Assembly: GCA_002390425.1 (NCBI GenBank)
Contig: DGPL01000029.1
Location: 62,001-126,000, forward strand
Reading direction: 5' to 3'
From: Kordiimonadaceae bacterium UBA4441
GTDB lineage: Bacteria > Pseudomonadota > Alphaproteobacteria > Sphingomonadales > Emcibacteraceae
Length of the DNA stretch: 64,000 nucleotides
The notes under the pieces: model-generated
Seen by the model: the letters and a program-made list of their open reading frames with translations, nothing else
What the model was told of the DNA's origin: nothing
Databases searched by the model: none
Part shown: positions 52,487 to 61,757 of the stretch, in pieces
Position numbering within the stretch: the stretch's first letter is position 1
How the letters are laid out: each line of letters opens with the position of its first letter
Program-made: the position numbers and the translations under genes

Positions 52487-54204
52487 AGAGCTAATTTCTG
52501 AAACATATATTCAAGCGTCATTACGCGCCCCAAAAGCCCTGGATCTTTAATATCATCGATTTTAAAATATTGATCCATAATCCTTACGCCTTTGGGAAGG
52601 ATTGCTTTGATATAATTTTCTTTCAAAGTATCGGGTGGTGCAAAAGTTGCGAGCTTATGTTGAATGGCGTAGCTATTTTTCCTAAGCCAAATAGGGCGGA
52701 AGATCGTTAAATTATTTTTGATAATATTTTTAAATGGAACAGTTTCATTAAAGCGATAACCATAATCCGAATAATAAGAAGCCAAAGCAGGGCTGATTTT
52801 ATTTATAAGCTCTCCTTGAAATTTTCCGTGTGTTTTAAAATTAAGTGGGATTTGAAGAGCTGCAGCAATATTTTCATAACTTATGAAAGGGGTAAGAAAA
52901 TTACCAAGACGACTACTATTACTAAAATCTTTACTCGTCCAATAACGTAGTCTGAACCCGGGATAGGCATATTCAACTTGTGTTCTGCTCATCTTTTCAT
53001 TTTCCAGATTTAGAGCATATTTAATTTTTTCTTTTAAGTGTCTTTTGTATTCAGAAACATCAAATTTTTCTGTGCAAAACTCTTGGGTAAAGCGGTGATA
53101 AAAAACACTCATTAAATCATCGACGGAATAAGCTTTATTGGGCAGATAAAAGAAATTTCGATAGATTTCTCCACCACCACCGTTCAAAACCATTGTATTA
53201 TTTTGGCTTCTGTGGCGTCTGATTTCCATATTACCACCAAAATCATAGATTCCTTCAAAAGGAAAACCATCCAAGCCATAATAATTATCATTTATGATTT
53301 CAGCATATTGATCGGGAGATGGTTTTTTATGGTTGCTTTTGTCAACATGATTAATCTCTAATCCTTCGCCTTTTTCTATGGATTTGGCCACCAAAACATC
53401 AGGACTTGAATTTTCGCCGTAGACATAAAGCTGTGGTGTTACGCCGGCGTCAATTAGTAACGATAGAAGAAGACGAGAATCATAACCGCCGGAAAGGGCT
53501 GTCGTAATATTTTTCCCATATGCACTCACAATCGTTTCCATCTGACGTTTGATGAGAGTTGCTTGCTCATAGAGTAATTCATCATAACTGGCCGATGAAG
53601 GATTGAAAGTCACAGGAAGGTTTTTTTTATGACTGATAACACCGCCTTTTTGAAGTTCAAAAAATGATAAACTATCCGCCAGTTTTATTTCATTAAATGG
53701 TGTCGTGCTTCCATAGGTGGTTTCTTGAAAGCAATATTCATAAACTCCTTGGCGATCAATTGTTAAATTTGGGCTATTTTCTGCTAATGCTAAAACAGAA
53801 TAGCACCAAATATTTTGATTAACATCATGAAAAATACGTGCACCACCCAAAGGGTCACTAAGAAGATAAAGCTTATTATCTTTTTTAAGAATGAGAGTAA
53901 ATGTTCCTAAAAAATGCTTAGGCGATACTTTATTTGGATTAAAGTCTGAAATAAATTTCTTTAGCGCATTTTCACCGTGAGAGCCGCGATAGAAAAAACA
54001 ACCGCTTGAAATACAGAAGTCGCCTGTCTCTGTTTCATATATATTTGTAATAGGGGATATGGATTTTTTAAAAGAGATGATGCAATAAGAATCATCTTCA
54101 ATAATTCTTGGGTTTTTCTGACCTTATAACTCTAAAGTTTTAAGGATGGACTTTATATTGTTTTCTGAAATTTTATTTTTACGATATAGGACAAAATCAC
54201 CCAT
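52483..54204 (-). pseudogene. Asparagine-synthase-like gene interrupted by an in-frame TAA
   Basis: From ATG 54204 the frame reads MGDFVLYRKNKISENN, then meets TAA at 54126-54124 (codon 27), and continues open and coding-like in the same frame to 52483. Without the stop it would encode about 572 residues. The second half is an asparagine-synthase PP-loop domain: TTALSGGYDSRLLLSLL, LNGGGGEIYRNFF. The first half lacks the Cys2 of glutamine amidotransferases, so it resembles asparagine-synthase homologues that use other amine sources, including lasso-peptide cyclases; no lasso partner genes are nearby. A product from the internal TTG at 53850 (455 residues) is conceivable. It may be a recent pseudogene or a sequencing error. 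Confidence 0.75.
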
Positions 54205-54588
54205 TTAAATCACTCATTTTTTATTATAGATTTTGTAAGTATAAATTATACTTTTATCTCAGTGCATTATAACTATCAGTCGTGAATAGGCAATCGGGAA
54301 TGATCGCTTTAATAAAATTAGGAAATCAGAAAAATTCATATTTTCCCTCAGTGAACTTTTGACTTCATATAGAAAAAAATTCACTAGGATAAAATGTGAT
54401 CTTGCAGTATGCGAAACTGTGTGCTAGGTATCGCGCGACTATTGATAATTTATGACAGTTTTTTGTGACGTAAAATTTCTTGAAAACGTGGCAATATAAG
54501 GAAAAACAGTTAAAAATTATTTGTTTTTTTAGCCTAAGAATGATTCCTTCTTATCGGATTATTCTTTAACAAAAAGGAAGACATCAAA
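54205..54588. other. Long gap before the ATP synthase operon
   Basis: This 384-base AT-rich stretch should hold the promoter of atpHAGDC and, on the other strand, that of the asparagine-synthase-like gene. I found no convincing -35/-10 pair, no extra gene and no strong hairpin. An AAGGAAG ribosome site (8 bases before the GTG of atpH) lies at its right end. Confidence 0.5.
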
Positions 54589-55173
54589 GTGTCATCTGAA
54601 AAAGCAGAACAAATTGCTTCTGAAAATATTTCGCTAACAGGTCTCGCTGGACGTTATGCTGTGGCGCTATTTGAAATTGCAGAAGAAGAAAAGTCTCTCG
54701 ATCGGGTAGCTGATGAATTAGCTGGTTTAGCGTCTTTTTTAAATGATAATGAAGACCTACAACAAATAACGACAAGCCCAATCATATCACTTGCTAACAA
54801 ATCTACGGCAATGGCGGCATTGGTGAAAGCAGCGAACTTTTCTAAAACAGTAAAGAATTTTATCGGTGTGGTGACCAATAATCGTCGCCTCGATCAATTA
54901 AATAATATCATTAATGAATTTAACAGAATGCTTTCCCACCATCGTGGTGAAGTGAATGCATCTGTCGTGACGGCTTATAAGCTTGACAAAAAACAGCTTG
55001 ATGCACTTAGCAAAAAGCTTAAATCAATGGTTGGAAGTGACGTTAATGTGGAAACCGAAGTCGATGAAACTTTGCTTGGTGGCATGGTTGTTCGTTTAGG
55101 TTCTCGTATGATTGATAGTTCACTTAAAACAAAACTTGCTAATCTTGAAGCAACAATGAAAGAGGTTGGATAA
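54589..55173 (+). CDS. atpH: F1F0 ATP synthase delta subunit
   Basis: Stalk subunit that ties the F1 head to the F0 b subunits. The 194 residues show the family order: LAGRYAVALFEIAEEE near residue 20, KNFIGVVTNNRRLDQLNNII near 85-105, and the C-terminal ETEVDETLLGGMVVRLGSRMIDSSLKTKL. It has a short N-terminal extension of about 15 residues. The start is GTG, supported by AAGGAAG. It heads atpHAGDC; its stop overlaps the atpA ATG. Confidence 0.95.
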   Translation: MSSEKAEQIASENISLTGLAGRYAVALFEIAEEEKSLDRVADELAGLASFLNDNEDLQQITTSPIISLANKSTAMAALVKAANFSKTVKNFIGVVTNNRRLDQLNNIINEFNRMLSHHRGEVNASVVTAYKLDKKQLDALSKKLKSMVGSDVNVETEVDETLLGGMVVRLGSRMIDSSLKTKLANLEATMKEVG

Positions 55174-56702
55174 TGGACATCCGTGCAGCGGAAATTTCCA
55201 AAATATTGAAAGAACAGATCGCTAATTTCGGTGACGAAGCAGAAGTATCTGAAGTTGGTAAAGTTCTATCAGTTGGTGACGGTATCGCCCGTGTATATGG
55301 TCTGGACAATGTGCAGGCTGGTGAAATGGTTGAATTCCCAGGTAATGTTCGTGGGATGGCTTTGAACTTAGAAGCTGACAACGTAGGTGTTGTTATTTTC
55401 GGTTCTGATCGTGATATTAAAGAAGGCGATACAGTTAAACGTCTTGGTACAATTGTGGACGTACCTGTTGGTAAAGGTTTGCTTGGTCGTGTTGTTGACG
55501 CGCTCGGTAACCCAATTGATGGCAAAGGCCCGATTGAAAACGTAACACGTGAACGCGTTGAAGTGAAAGCCCCAGGCATTATCCCTCGTAAATCAGTGCA
55601 TGAGCCGGTTCAAACTGGACTTAAAGCGATTGATGCCCTTGTGCCTGTTGGTCGTGGACAACGTGAGCTTATCATTGGTGACCGTCAAACAGGTAAAACA
55701 GCCGTGGCGATTGATACTTTCCTTAATCAGAAAGAAGTTAATGCTGGTGATGACGAGAATAAGAAACTTTATTGTATTTATGTTGCGGTTGGACAGAAAC
55801 GTTCAACAGTTGCTCAAATCGTAAAAACACTAGAAGAGCGCGGCGCGATGGAATATTCTATCGTTGTTGCGGCGACTGCTTCTGAGCCTGCACCAATGCA
55901 GTTCCTCGCACCTTATACAGGGACAGCGATGGGTGAATATTTCCGTGACAACGCAATGCATGCATTGATCGTTCATGATGACCTTTCAAAACAAGCGGTT
56001 GCTTATCGTCAAATGTCACTTCTCCTTCGTCGTCCTCCTGGTCGTGAAGCTTATCCTGGTGATGTTTTCTATCTTCATTCACGTCTTCTTGAACGTGCTG
56101 CGAAAATGGGTGATGCAGCGGGTAACGGTTCACTTACTGCGCTTCCGGTTATTGAAACACAAGCGGGTGACGTGTCTGCCTATATTCCGACAAACGTTAT
56201 TTCGATTACAGATGGTCAGATCTTCCTTGAAACAGAACTATTCTATCAAGGTATCCGTCCTGCGATTAACGTTGGTCTATCAGTGTCTCGTGTGGGTTCA
56301 TCTGCACAGGTAAAAGCTATGAAGCAAGTATCCGGTACAATTAAACTTGACCTTGCTCAGTACCGTGAAATGGCGGCGTTTGCGCAATTTGGTTCTGATC
56401 TTGATGCGTCAACGCAACAACTTCTTAATCGTGGTGCGCGTCTAACAGAACTATTGAAACAAGCTCAATATTCTCCAATGTCAGTAGCTGAACAAGTTGT
56501 ATCAATCTTCGCAGGTGTAAACGGTTTCTTGGATAAGATTGAAGTTGGTGATGTTACTCGTTTCGAACAAGCTTTAATCTCTGATATGCATGCTAACAAT
56601 AGTGAAGTAATGGATACGATCACGAAAGAAGCTAAAGTATCTGATGAGACAGCAGCGAAATTAAAAGAAGTGATCGGCAATTTTGCAGAGAACTTCGTAT
56701 AA
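55173..56702 (+). CDS. atpA: F1F0 ATP synthase alpha subunit
   Basis: Non-catalytic nucleotide-binding subunit of F1. It begins MDIRAAEISKILKEQI. Walker A is GDRQTGKTAVAID near residue 170. The signature PAINVGLSVSRVGSSAQ is near 365-381. The alpha-specific Gln in the Walker A (DRQTGKT) separates it from beta. It has 509 residues. It overlaps atpH by one base and is followed by atpG after 29 bases. Confidence 0.98.
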   Translation: MDIRAAEISKILKEQIANFGDEAEVSEVGKVLSVGDGIARVYGLDNVQAGEMVEFPGNVRGMALNLEADNVGVVIFGSDRDIKEGDTVKRLGTIVDVPVGKGLLGRVVDALGNPIDGKGPIENVTRERVEVKAPGIIPRKSVHEPVQTGLKAIDALVPVGRGQRELIIGDRQTGKTAVAIDTFLNQKEVNAGDDENKKLYCIYVAVGQKRSTVAQIVKTLEERGAMEYSIVVAATASEPAPMQFLAPYTGTAMGEYFRDNAMHALIVHDDLSKQAVAYRQMSLLLRRPPGREAYPGDVFYLHSRLLERAAKMGDAAGNGSLTALPVIETQAGDVSAYIPTNVISITDGQIFLETELFYQGIRPAINVGLSVSRVGSSAQVKAMKQVSGTIKLDLAQYREMAAFAQFGSDLDASTQQLLNRGARLTELLKQAQYSPMSVAEQVVSIFAGVNGFLDKIEVGDVTRFEQALISDMHANNSEVMDTITKEAKVSDETAAKLKEVIGNFAENFV

Positions 56703-56731
56703 GAGCATTTGAAAAAATAGGATAAGTCAGT

Positions 56732-57610
56732 ATGGCTAACCTCAAAGACCTCAGAAATCGAATTGCAAGTGTGACTTCTACGCAGAAGATCACCAAAGCA
56801 ATGAAAATGGTTTCTGCATCAAAGCTTAAAAGAGCACAGGATGCGGCGGAAGCGGCGCGTCCTTATGCGGAACGTATGGAAAATGTCCTTTCTTCAATTG
56901 CTTCAAGCATGAAAGGACAAACTGGCGGACCGGCTTTACTTGCTGGAACTGGCAGTGATCAGAAACAATTGGTTATTGTTGCTACATCAGAGCGCGGACT
57001 TTGCGGTGGATTTAATACAAATATTGTTAAAGCCGCAAAAGCAAAGATTAAAGCGCTTATTGAAGATGGTAAAGAAGTAACAATTATCACTATCGGTAAA
57101 AAAGGTGCCAGTGTACTTAAGCGTGAATATGAAGACAAAATGGTTCAGCACTTTGACATGTCTCATGTTAAAAATCTTGCGTTTGATGATGCTTTACCGA
57201 TTGCGTCTCGTTTAATCGAAATGTATGAAGCGGGCGATTATGATGTATGTACGCTTTTCTTTGCTAAATTCATCAATGTTCTTACACAAGAAGTAACTCC
57301 ACTTCAGCTTATTCCTGCATCAATTTCTGATGAAGGCGGTGCTGATTTGGGAATTGCTTGTTACGAATATGAACCTGATGAAAATGAAATTTTGGAAGAT
57401 TTGCTACCACGCAATGTTGGTGTGCAGCTTTTCCGCGCGTTATTAGAAAACGCAGCCAGTGAACAGGGTTCTCGTATGACAGCGATGGATAATGCGACCC
57501 GTAATGCTGGTGAAATGATTGATGACCTGCGTACAACGTATAACCGTTCACGTCAGGCTGTGATTACAAATGAATTGATTGAAATTATTTCGGGCGCGGA
57601 AGCGCTTTAA
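56732..57610 (+). CDS. atpG: F1F0 ATP synthase gamma subunit
   Basis: Rotating central shaft of F1. The N-terminal helix ANLKDLRNRIASVTSTQKIT and AMKMVSASKL are typical, SERGLCGGFNTNI follows near residue 90, and the C-terminal helix MTAMDNATRNAGEMIDDL closes the 292 residues. It lies in the middle of the atp operon with a 45-base gap to the chosen start of atpD. Confidence 0.97.
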   Translation: MANLKDLRNRIASVTSTQKITKAMKMVSASKLKRAQDAAEAARPYAERMENVLSSIASSMKGQTGGPALLAGTGSDQKQLVIVATSERGLCGGFNTNIVKAAKAKIKALIEDGKEVTIITIGKKGASVLKREYEDKMVQHFDMSHVKNLAFDDALPIASRLIEMYEAGDYDVCTLFFAKFINVLTQEVTPLQLIPASISDEGGADLGIACYEYEPDENEILEDLLPRNVGVQLFRALLENAASEQGSRMTAMDNATRNAGEMIDDLRTTYNRSRQAVITNELIEIISGAEAL

Positions 57611-57655
57611 GAACCATTGAAGCGGGCATAAGTGCCCCGGGAGTTAAATAAGATT

Positions 57656-59080
57656 ATGACTACAGAAAATAAAGGTCACGTAGTTCAGGTAATTGGTGCC
57701 GTTGTGGACGTTAAGTTTGATGGCGATCTTCCTGCTATTTTGTCAGCGCTTGAGTTAGACAATAACGGTAACCGTTTGGTGCTCGAAGTTGCGCAGCATC
57801 TGGGTGAGAATACAGTTCGTACAATTGCGATGGACAGCACGGACGGTCTTGTTCGTGGTATGCCAGTTGCTGATACGGGTGCTCAAATCTCTGTTCCTGT
57901 TGGACCAAAAACATTAGGCCGTATTATGAACGTTGTCGGTGAGCCGATTGATGAGCGTGGCCCAATTGGAAATAAAGACGTTGCCCCAATTCATGCTGAT
58001 GCGCCTGAGTTCTCAGAGCAATCAACTGAATCAGAAATTCTTGTTACCGGTATTAAGGTTGTTGACCTTCTTGCTCCATATGCGAAGGGTGGTAAAATTG
58101 GCCTCTTCGGTGGTGCGGGTGTTGGTAAAACAGTGCTTATTATGGAATTGATTAACAACATCGCGATTGGTGCTGGTGGTTATTCTGTTTTCGCCGGAGT
58201 TGGTGAGCGTACTCGTGAGGGTAACGATCTTTACCATGAAATGATTGAAAGTAAAGTTATCGATCTTGAGGGTGACGACAGTAAAGTGGCGCTTGTTTAT
58301 GGTCAAATGAATGAGCCCCCTGGGGCGCGTGCTCGTGTTGCTCTTACGGGTCTAACGGTTGCTGAATATTTCCGTGACGTAGAAAACCAAGACGTTCTAT
58401 TCTTTGTGGATAATATTTTCCGCTTTACACAAGCTGGTGCTGAGGTGTCCGCGCTTCTTGGTCGTATTCCTTCTGCCGTGGGTTATCAACCAACTCTTGC
58501 AACAGACATGGGTACACTTCAAGAACGTATTACATCAACAAGCAAGGGTTCGATTACATCTGTGCAAGCCATTTACGTGCCTGCTGATGACTTGACTGAC
58601 CCTGCGCCTGCTGCTTCATTTGCCCATTTGGACGCGACAACCGTTCTTAATCGTGCAATCTCTGAAAAAGGTATTTACCCTGCGGTGGATCCACTCGATT
58701 CAACATCACGTATTCTTACGGCTGAAGTTGTTGGTGAAGAGCATTATAATGTTGCCCGTGAAGTTCAAGAAATTCTGCAAAAATATAAATCACTTCAAGA
58801 CATCATTGCTATTCTTGGTATGGATGAACTATCTGAAGATGATAAACTTGTGGTATCTCGCGCACGTAAAGTTGAACGCTTTATGTCACAACCATTCCAT
58901 GTTGCTGAAGTATTTACTAACATGCCTGGTAAGTTTGTTGAGCTTGAAGAAACAATTCGTAGCTTTAAAGAAATCATCAGCGGTGATCACGACGATCTTC
59001 CAGAAGCAGCTTTCCTTATGGTTGGCGGTATTGATGAAGTTATTGAAAAAGCGAAGAAAATGGCAGCCGCTGCTGCTTAA
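57656..59080 (+). CDS. atpD: F1F0 ATP synthase beta subunit
   Basis: Catalytic subunit of F1. Walker A is GGAGVGKTVLI near residue 155, GERTREGNDLYHEM follows with the catalytic Glu, and the Walker B region is VLFFVDNIFRFTQAG. The family signature PAVDPLDSTSR is near 343. I chose the ATG at 57656 (474 residues, as usual). A GTG at 57632 in the same frame would add eight residues and overlap the GGGAG that more likely serves as the ribosome site. Confidence 0.98.
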   Translation: MTTENKGHVVQVIGAVVDVKFDGDLPAILSALELDNNGNRLVLEVAQHLGENTVRTIAMDSTDGLVRGMPVADTGAQISVPVGPKTLGRIMNVVGEPIDERGPIGNKDVAPIHADAPEFSEQSTESEILVTGIKVVDLLAPYAKGGKIGLFGGAGVGKTVLIMELINNIAIGAGGYSVFAGVGERTREGNDLYHEMIESKVIDLEGDDSKVALVYGQMNEPPGARARVALTGLTVAEYFRDVENQDVLFFVDNIFRFTQAGAEVSALLGRIPSAVGYQPTLATDMGTLQERITSTSKGSITSVQAIYVPADDLTDPAPAASFAHLDATTVLNRAISEKGIYPAVDPLDSTSRILTAEVVGEEHYNVAREVQEILQKYKSLQDIIAILGMDELSEDDKLVVSRARKVERFMSQPFHVAEVFTNMPGKFVELEETIRSFKEIISGDHDDLPEAAFLMVGGIDEVIEKAKKMAAAAA

Positions 59081-59101
59081 TAAATAAAGGATTTAACGGT
59101 T

Positions 59102-59512
59102 ATGGCCGATAAACTTCATTTTGAACTGGTATCACCAGCGAAGCTTTTAAAATCTGCGGATGTGGATATGGTTGTTGTGCCGGGCACAGAAGGTGACTTT
59201 GGTGTTCTTCCTGCCCATGCGCCAGTGGTATCGACATTACGTACTGGTGTTATTGAAGTTCATGATGGCGGCGAGTCGGAAAAGCTTCTTGTGGTTGGTG
59301 GTTTTGCTGAAGTGAATTCTGCGGGCCTTACGATCCTTGCTGAACTGGCGACGCCTATCAATGAAGTGGATAAAGCTGGCTATGAAGCTGAGCTTAAAAA
59401 CTTAACTGAAGATGTTCAAGATGCAAAAGATGATGAAGCAAAGGCCCGTGCTGAAAAGGCGCGTGACAAAGTTGCTTCTATCTTAGAAGTTTTGGAACGC
59501 GAAGCCGCTTAA
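59102..59512 (+). CDS. atpC: F1F0 ATP synthase epsilon subunit
   Basis: Foot of the central stalk and regulator of ATP hydrolysis. The N-terminal beta-sandwich includes FELVSPAKLLKSADVDMVVVPGTEGDFG and VLPAHAPVVSTLRTGVI in the usual order (about residues 5-45). The C-terminal helical part (about 90-136) is charged. It has 136 residues and follows atpD by 21 bases. An intrinsic terminator follows, closing the operon. Confidence 0.96.
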   Translation: MADKLHFELVSPAKLLKSADVDMVVVPGTEGDFGVLPAHAPVVSTLRTGVIEVHDGGESEKLLVVGGFAEVNSAGLTILAELATPINEVDKAGYEAELKNLTEDVQDAKDDEAKARAEKARDKVASILEVLEREAA

Positions 59513-59532
59513 GTTGAATATATTATTTTATG

Positions 59533-59568
59533 AAAACCCCATTGATGAATATCGGTGGGGTTTTTTTT
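59533..59568 (+). terminator. Rho-independent terminator after atpC
   Basis: ACCCCATTGA pairs with TCGGTGGGGT (two G-T pairs) around a short loop and is followed by eight Ts; the A-run on the other side makes it partly bidirectional, so it may also serve the convergent membrane-protein gene. Confidence 0.88.
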
Positions 59569-59587
59569 ATGACTTTCTTTATATTCA

Positions 59588-60454
59588 TTATAGGCCTTGA
59601 GGGCATTCTTCGCCGCCGCAATGAAGGTAAAATGACGCACACTGCGAACACATGGCAGAAAGAGGAATTGTGATTACTGGGGCAAGAATGAATATATGCA
59701 AATAATCAAGTTTAGAAAGTATTTCACCAGAGTAAAATAAGTTTAATCCCAAGCTTTTTTGATATAAATACACAAAGCTATATGTGAATAGGGTTGACGG
59801 GAGAACAATTGACAAAAAGCTTAAGAACATGCGCATCGTGTTTTTCTCAGTAAGACGCCAGGATGTTAATAGCCCGATCCGTTTACCGATGGTTCTTGCA
59901 CAAATAGCCAAACTAAACCTTAAGAATACAAGATAAGTGATAAGTCCCGTAACGGTTATGATAACGGCAAATCGCATGAATTCATTATTGCTCAATCCGA
60001 TAAAGTTTGAAACACTGTCATTTAAATTCATTTCAGTGATGAGGTATAAAAGCAGTGCGACGCAAGTAATTGTAATCAGTGAAGCGATACCAATTAAAAA
60101 TAATACTTTTGATATAATGACCATGCTCCGAGTTAGTATCGGCCAAATTTTCTTCTTTAATAAATGTTCTGGCCCAAGTAAATAAAGCCTATGCCATAAG
60201 ATCACGCAGGGAATAGCCCAAATATATGTTGTGAAAATATAAAGCATGAAAGAGATGTTATAGCCATCTGGTACCAGTTCCGTTGAAGCCCGCGGCATAA
60301 AAAACGGATCAAATAAGCCTGATAGCCCGATAAGGGTGAAAGGAAGAAACGCTAAGACAGAGATAAAAGTATGGTTCCATTTGTAGTACCATAAGAAACT
60401 ATAAGCTTCTTTAAGACTGGTATTAATACAAATAGGGGAACATTCAAAACGCAT
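59588..60454 (-). CDS. Hypothetical multi-pass membrane protein
   Basis: I do not recognise the family. The 288 residues contain about six hydrophobic segments (for example FISVLAFLPFTLIGLSGLF and LIGIASLITITCVALLLYLI). There is a shared motif with the upstream gene: HRLYLLGPEHLLKKKIWPIL here matches NRLFMLGKEHLFKLTTKSLL there, at the same place after the second membrane segment. The C-terminus ends CSQCASFYLHCGGEECPQGL, an unusual cysteine group. One base separates the two genes, so they are co-transcribed. Confidence 0.75.
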   Translation of the reverse strand: MRFECSPICINTSLKEAYSFLWYYKWNHTFISVLAFLPFTLIGLSGLFDPFFMPRASTELVPDGYNISFMLYIFTTYIWAIPCVILWHRLYLLGPEHLLKKKIWPILTRSMVIISKVLFLIGIASLITITCVALLLYLITEMNLNDSVSNFIGLSNNEFMRFAVIITVTGLITYLVFLRFSLAICARTIGKRIGLLTSWRLTEKNTMRMFLSFLSIVLPSTLFTYSFVYLYQKSLGLNLFYSGEILSKLDYLHIFILAPVITIPLSAMCSQCASFYLHCGGEECPQGL

Positions 60455-60455
60455 A

Positions 60456-61283
60456 CTATACTTTCACATCCAATGTTTGTTTTGGAGAATTATGTTCTAT
60501 GGGAACTAATTCTTTATAAATTTCCACACCAGCAGATAACTGCAATGCATAAGGTAAAATACTGATTGGCAACAAAATAAATGCAATAATTGAATTTATC
60601 GTATTCGATTCAACACCAGTATTAGAGACCATATACGCTAAAAGTGCCGAAATCATGGTCATGGGTAAAAAACAGGCAAGCGCAATAATTACAAGATTTT
60701 TATTATTATTACGGGTGTAATAATACGCACTTTTCATTGGGATTAGATGATTGCCATTAGCGATACTTGTAAATGTTGGTAATGTACGAAAGACGACTAA
60801 TGATAAAAACAGTGCCATTAAAACCCAAACGACGGAAGAAATAATTTCAGAACCTAACGTTTTGGCGCCGATGGAAGAATTGATGACGGTTAATATGAGT
60901 GCAATAAGCAAACCGATGCTTAAGAGTGCAAGTAATAAGACGATAGAAAGGGCAATTGTATAAAGCAAATATTTGCTAAAAATTTCCAATAAACTTTTGG
61001 TGGTCAGTTTAAAAAGGTGTTCTTTACCAAGCATGAAAAGTCTATTTAAAAAAATTCCTAAGATAATCAATATTAAAAGCGTGAATATTAGACGGGGTAA
61101 CACTTCGATAAACTGTGTTGTTTTAGGATCAATTTTAAGTGGCGATATATATTGATAAATAAATGTCGGAAGTAATATTACGTAGCAAAGCACCAAGTAT
61201 GATTTGAAGTGATCTAAAATATTTGTATAAGATCTTTTTATGATTTCTAGTGGGTCTAGAATTTTATTTTTTTCTTCAAGCAT
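60456..61283 (-). CDS. Hypothetical multi-pass membrane protein, paralogue of the downstream gene
   Basis: A 275-residue protein with about six hydrophobic segments and no family I recognise. The N-terminus (LDPLEIIKRSYTNILDHFKS) is cytoplasmic-looking, and FMLGKEHLFKLTTKSLLEIF follows the second segment. The order of segments and the LGxEHL motif match the next gene, which suggests an old tandem duplication. It lies three bases after rppH on the same strand, so it may belong to the deacetylase-rppH operon. Membrane-envelope function is only a guess. Confidence 0.75.
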   Translation of the reverse strand: MLEEKNKILDPLEIIKRSYTNILDHFKSYLVLCYVILLPTFIYQYISPLKIDPKTTQFIEVLPRLIFTLLILIILGIFLNRLFMLGKEHLFKLTTKSLLEIFSKYLLYTIALSIVLLLALLSIGLLIALILTVINSSIGAKTLGSEIISSVVWVLMALFLSLVVFRTLPTFTSIANGNHLIPMKSAYYYTRNNNKNLVIIALACFLPMTMISALLAYMVSNTGVESNTINSIIAFILLPISILPYALQLSAGVEIYKELVPIEHNSPKQTLDVKV

Positions 61284-61286
61284 TGA

Positions 61287-61757
61287 TTATTCCGCGAGAT
61301 AGGAAAACTTATCAGCAAGCTTCTGATAAAGGTTTTTTTTGAAAGGCACAATCATATCAGGCAACTTATTCATGTCTGTCCATTTCCATTCTGAAAATTC
61401 AGGATGTTCTGTTTCAATATTTATATCTTTATCTTGGCCACTGTATCGCATAACGAACCATTTCATGGTTTGACCGCCGTATTTCCCTTTCCATACTTTA
61501 CCATAAAGTTCTTCAGGTAAATCATAAGAAAGCCATCCTTCATATTCTGCAATTATTGAAGCATTTGTAATGCCGGTTTCTTCCTCAAGTTCTCGTATGG
61601 CGGCTTCTTTAGGGTCTTCACCTTCGTCTATGCCTCCTTGCGGCATTTGCCAAGCTTCGACAAGGGTATCAATACGTTTTGCGACAAAGACCTGATTATC
61701 ACTATTTAATAACATTATGCCGGCACAGGGGCGGTGAGGTAATTTCTGCTTCATCAT
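61287..61757 (-). CDS. rppH: RNA pyrophosphohydrolase
   Basis: Nudix hydrolase that removes pyrophosphate from 5' triphosphate RNA ends and so starts mRNA decay. The Nudix box is complete in GGIDEGEDPKEAAIRELEEE followed by TGI. RPCAGIMLLNSDNQVFVAKR, WQMPQGG and EWKWTDMNKLP are RppH-specific features. It has 156 residues. The start overlaps the stop of the divergent polysaccharide deacetylase gene by one base. The gene pair after ctpA is common in alphaproteobacteria. Confidence 0.94.
   Translation of the reverse strand: MMKQKLPHRPCAGIMLLNSDNQVFVAKRIDTLVEAWQMPQGGIDEGEDPKEAAIRELEEETGITNASIIAEYEGWLSYDLPEELYGKVWKGKYGGQTMKWFVMRYSGQDKDINIETEHPEFSEWKWTDMNKLPDMIVPFKKNLYQKLADKFSYLAE

Noticed and set aside
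52483..54204. Lasso-peptide biosynthesis locus
   Set aside because: The asparagine-synthase-like gene alone is not enough: there is no transglutaminase-like leader protease, precursor peptide or exporter nearby, and the gene is interrupted.
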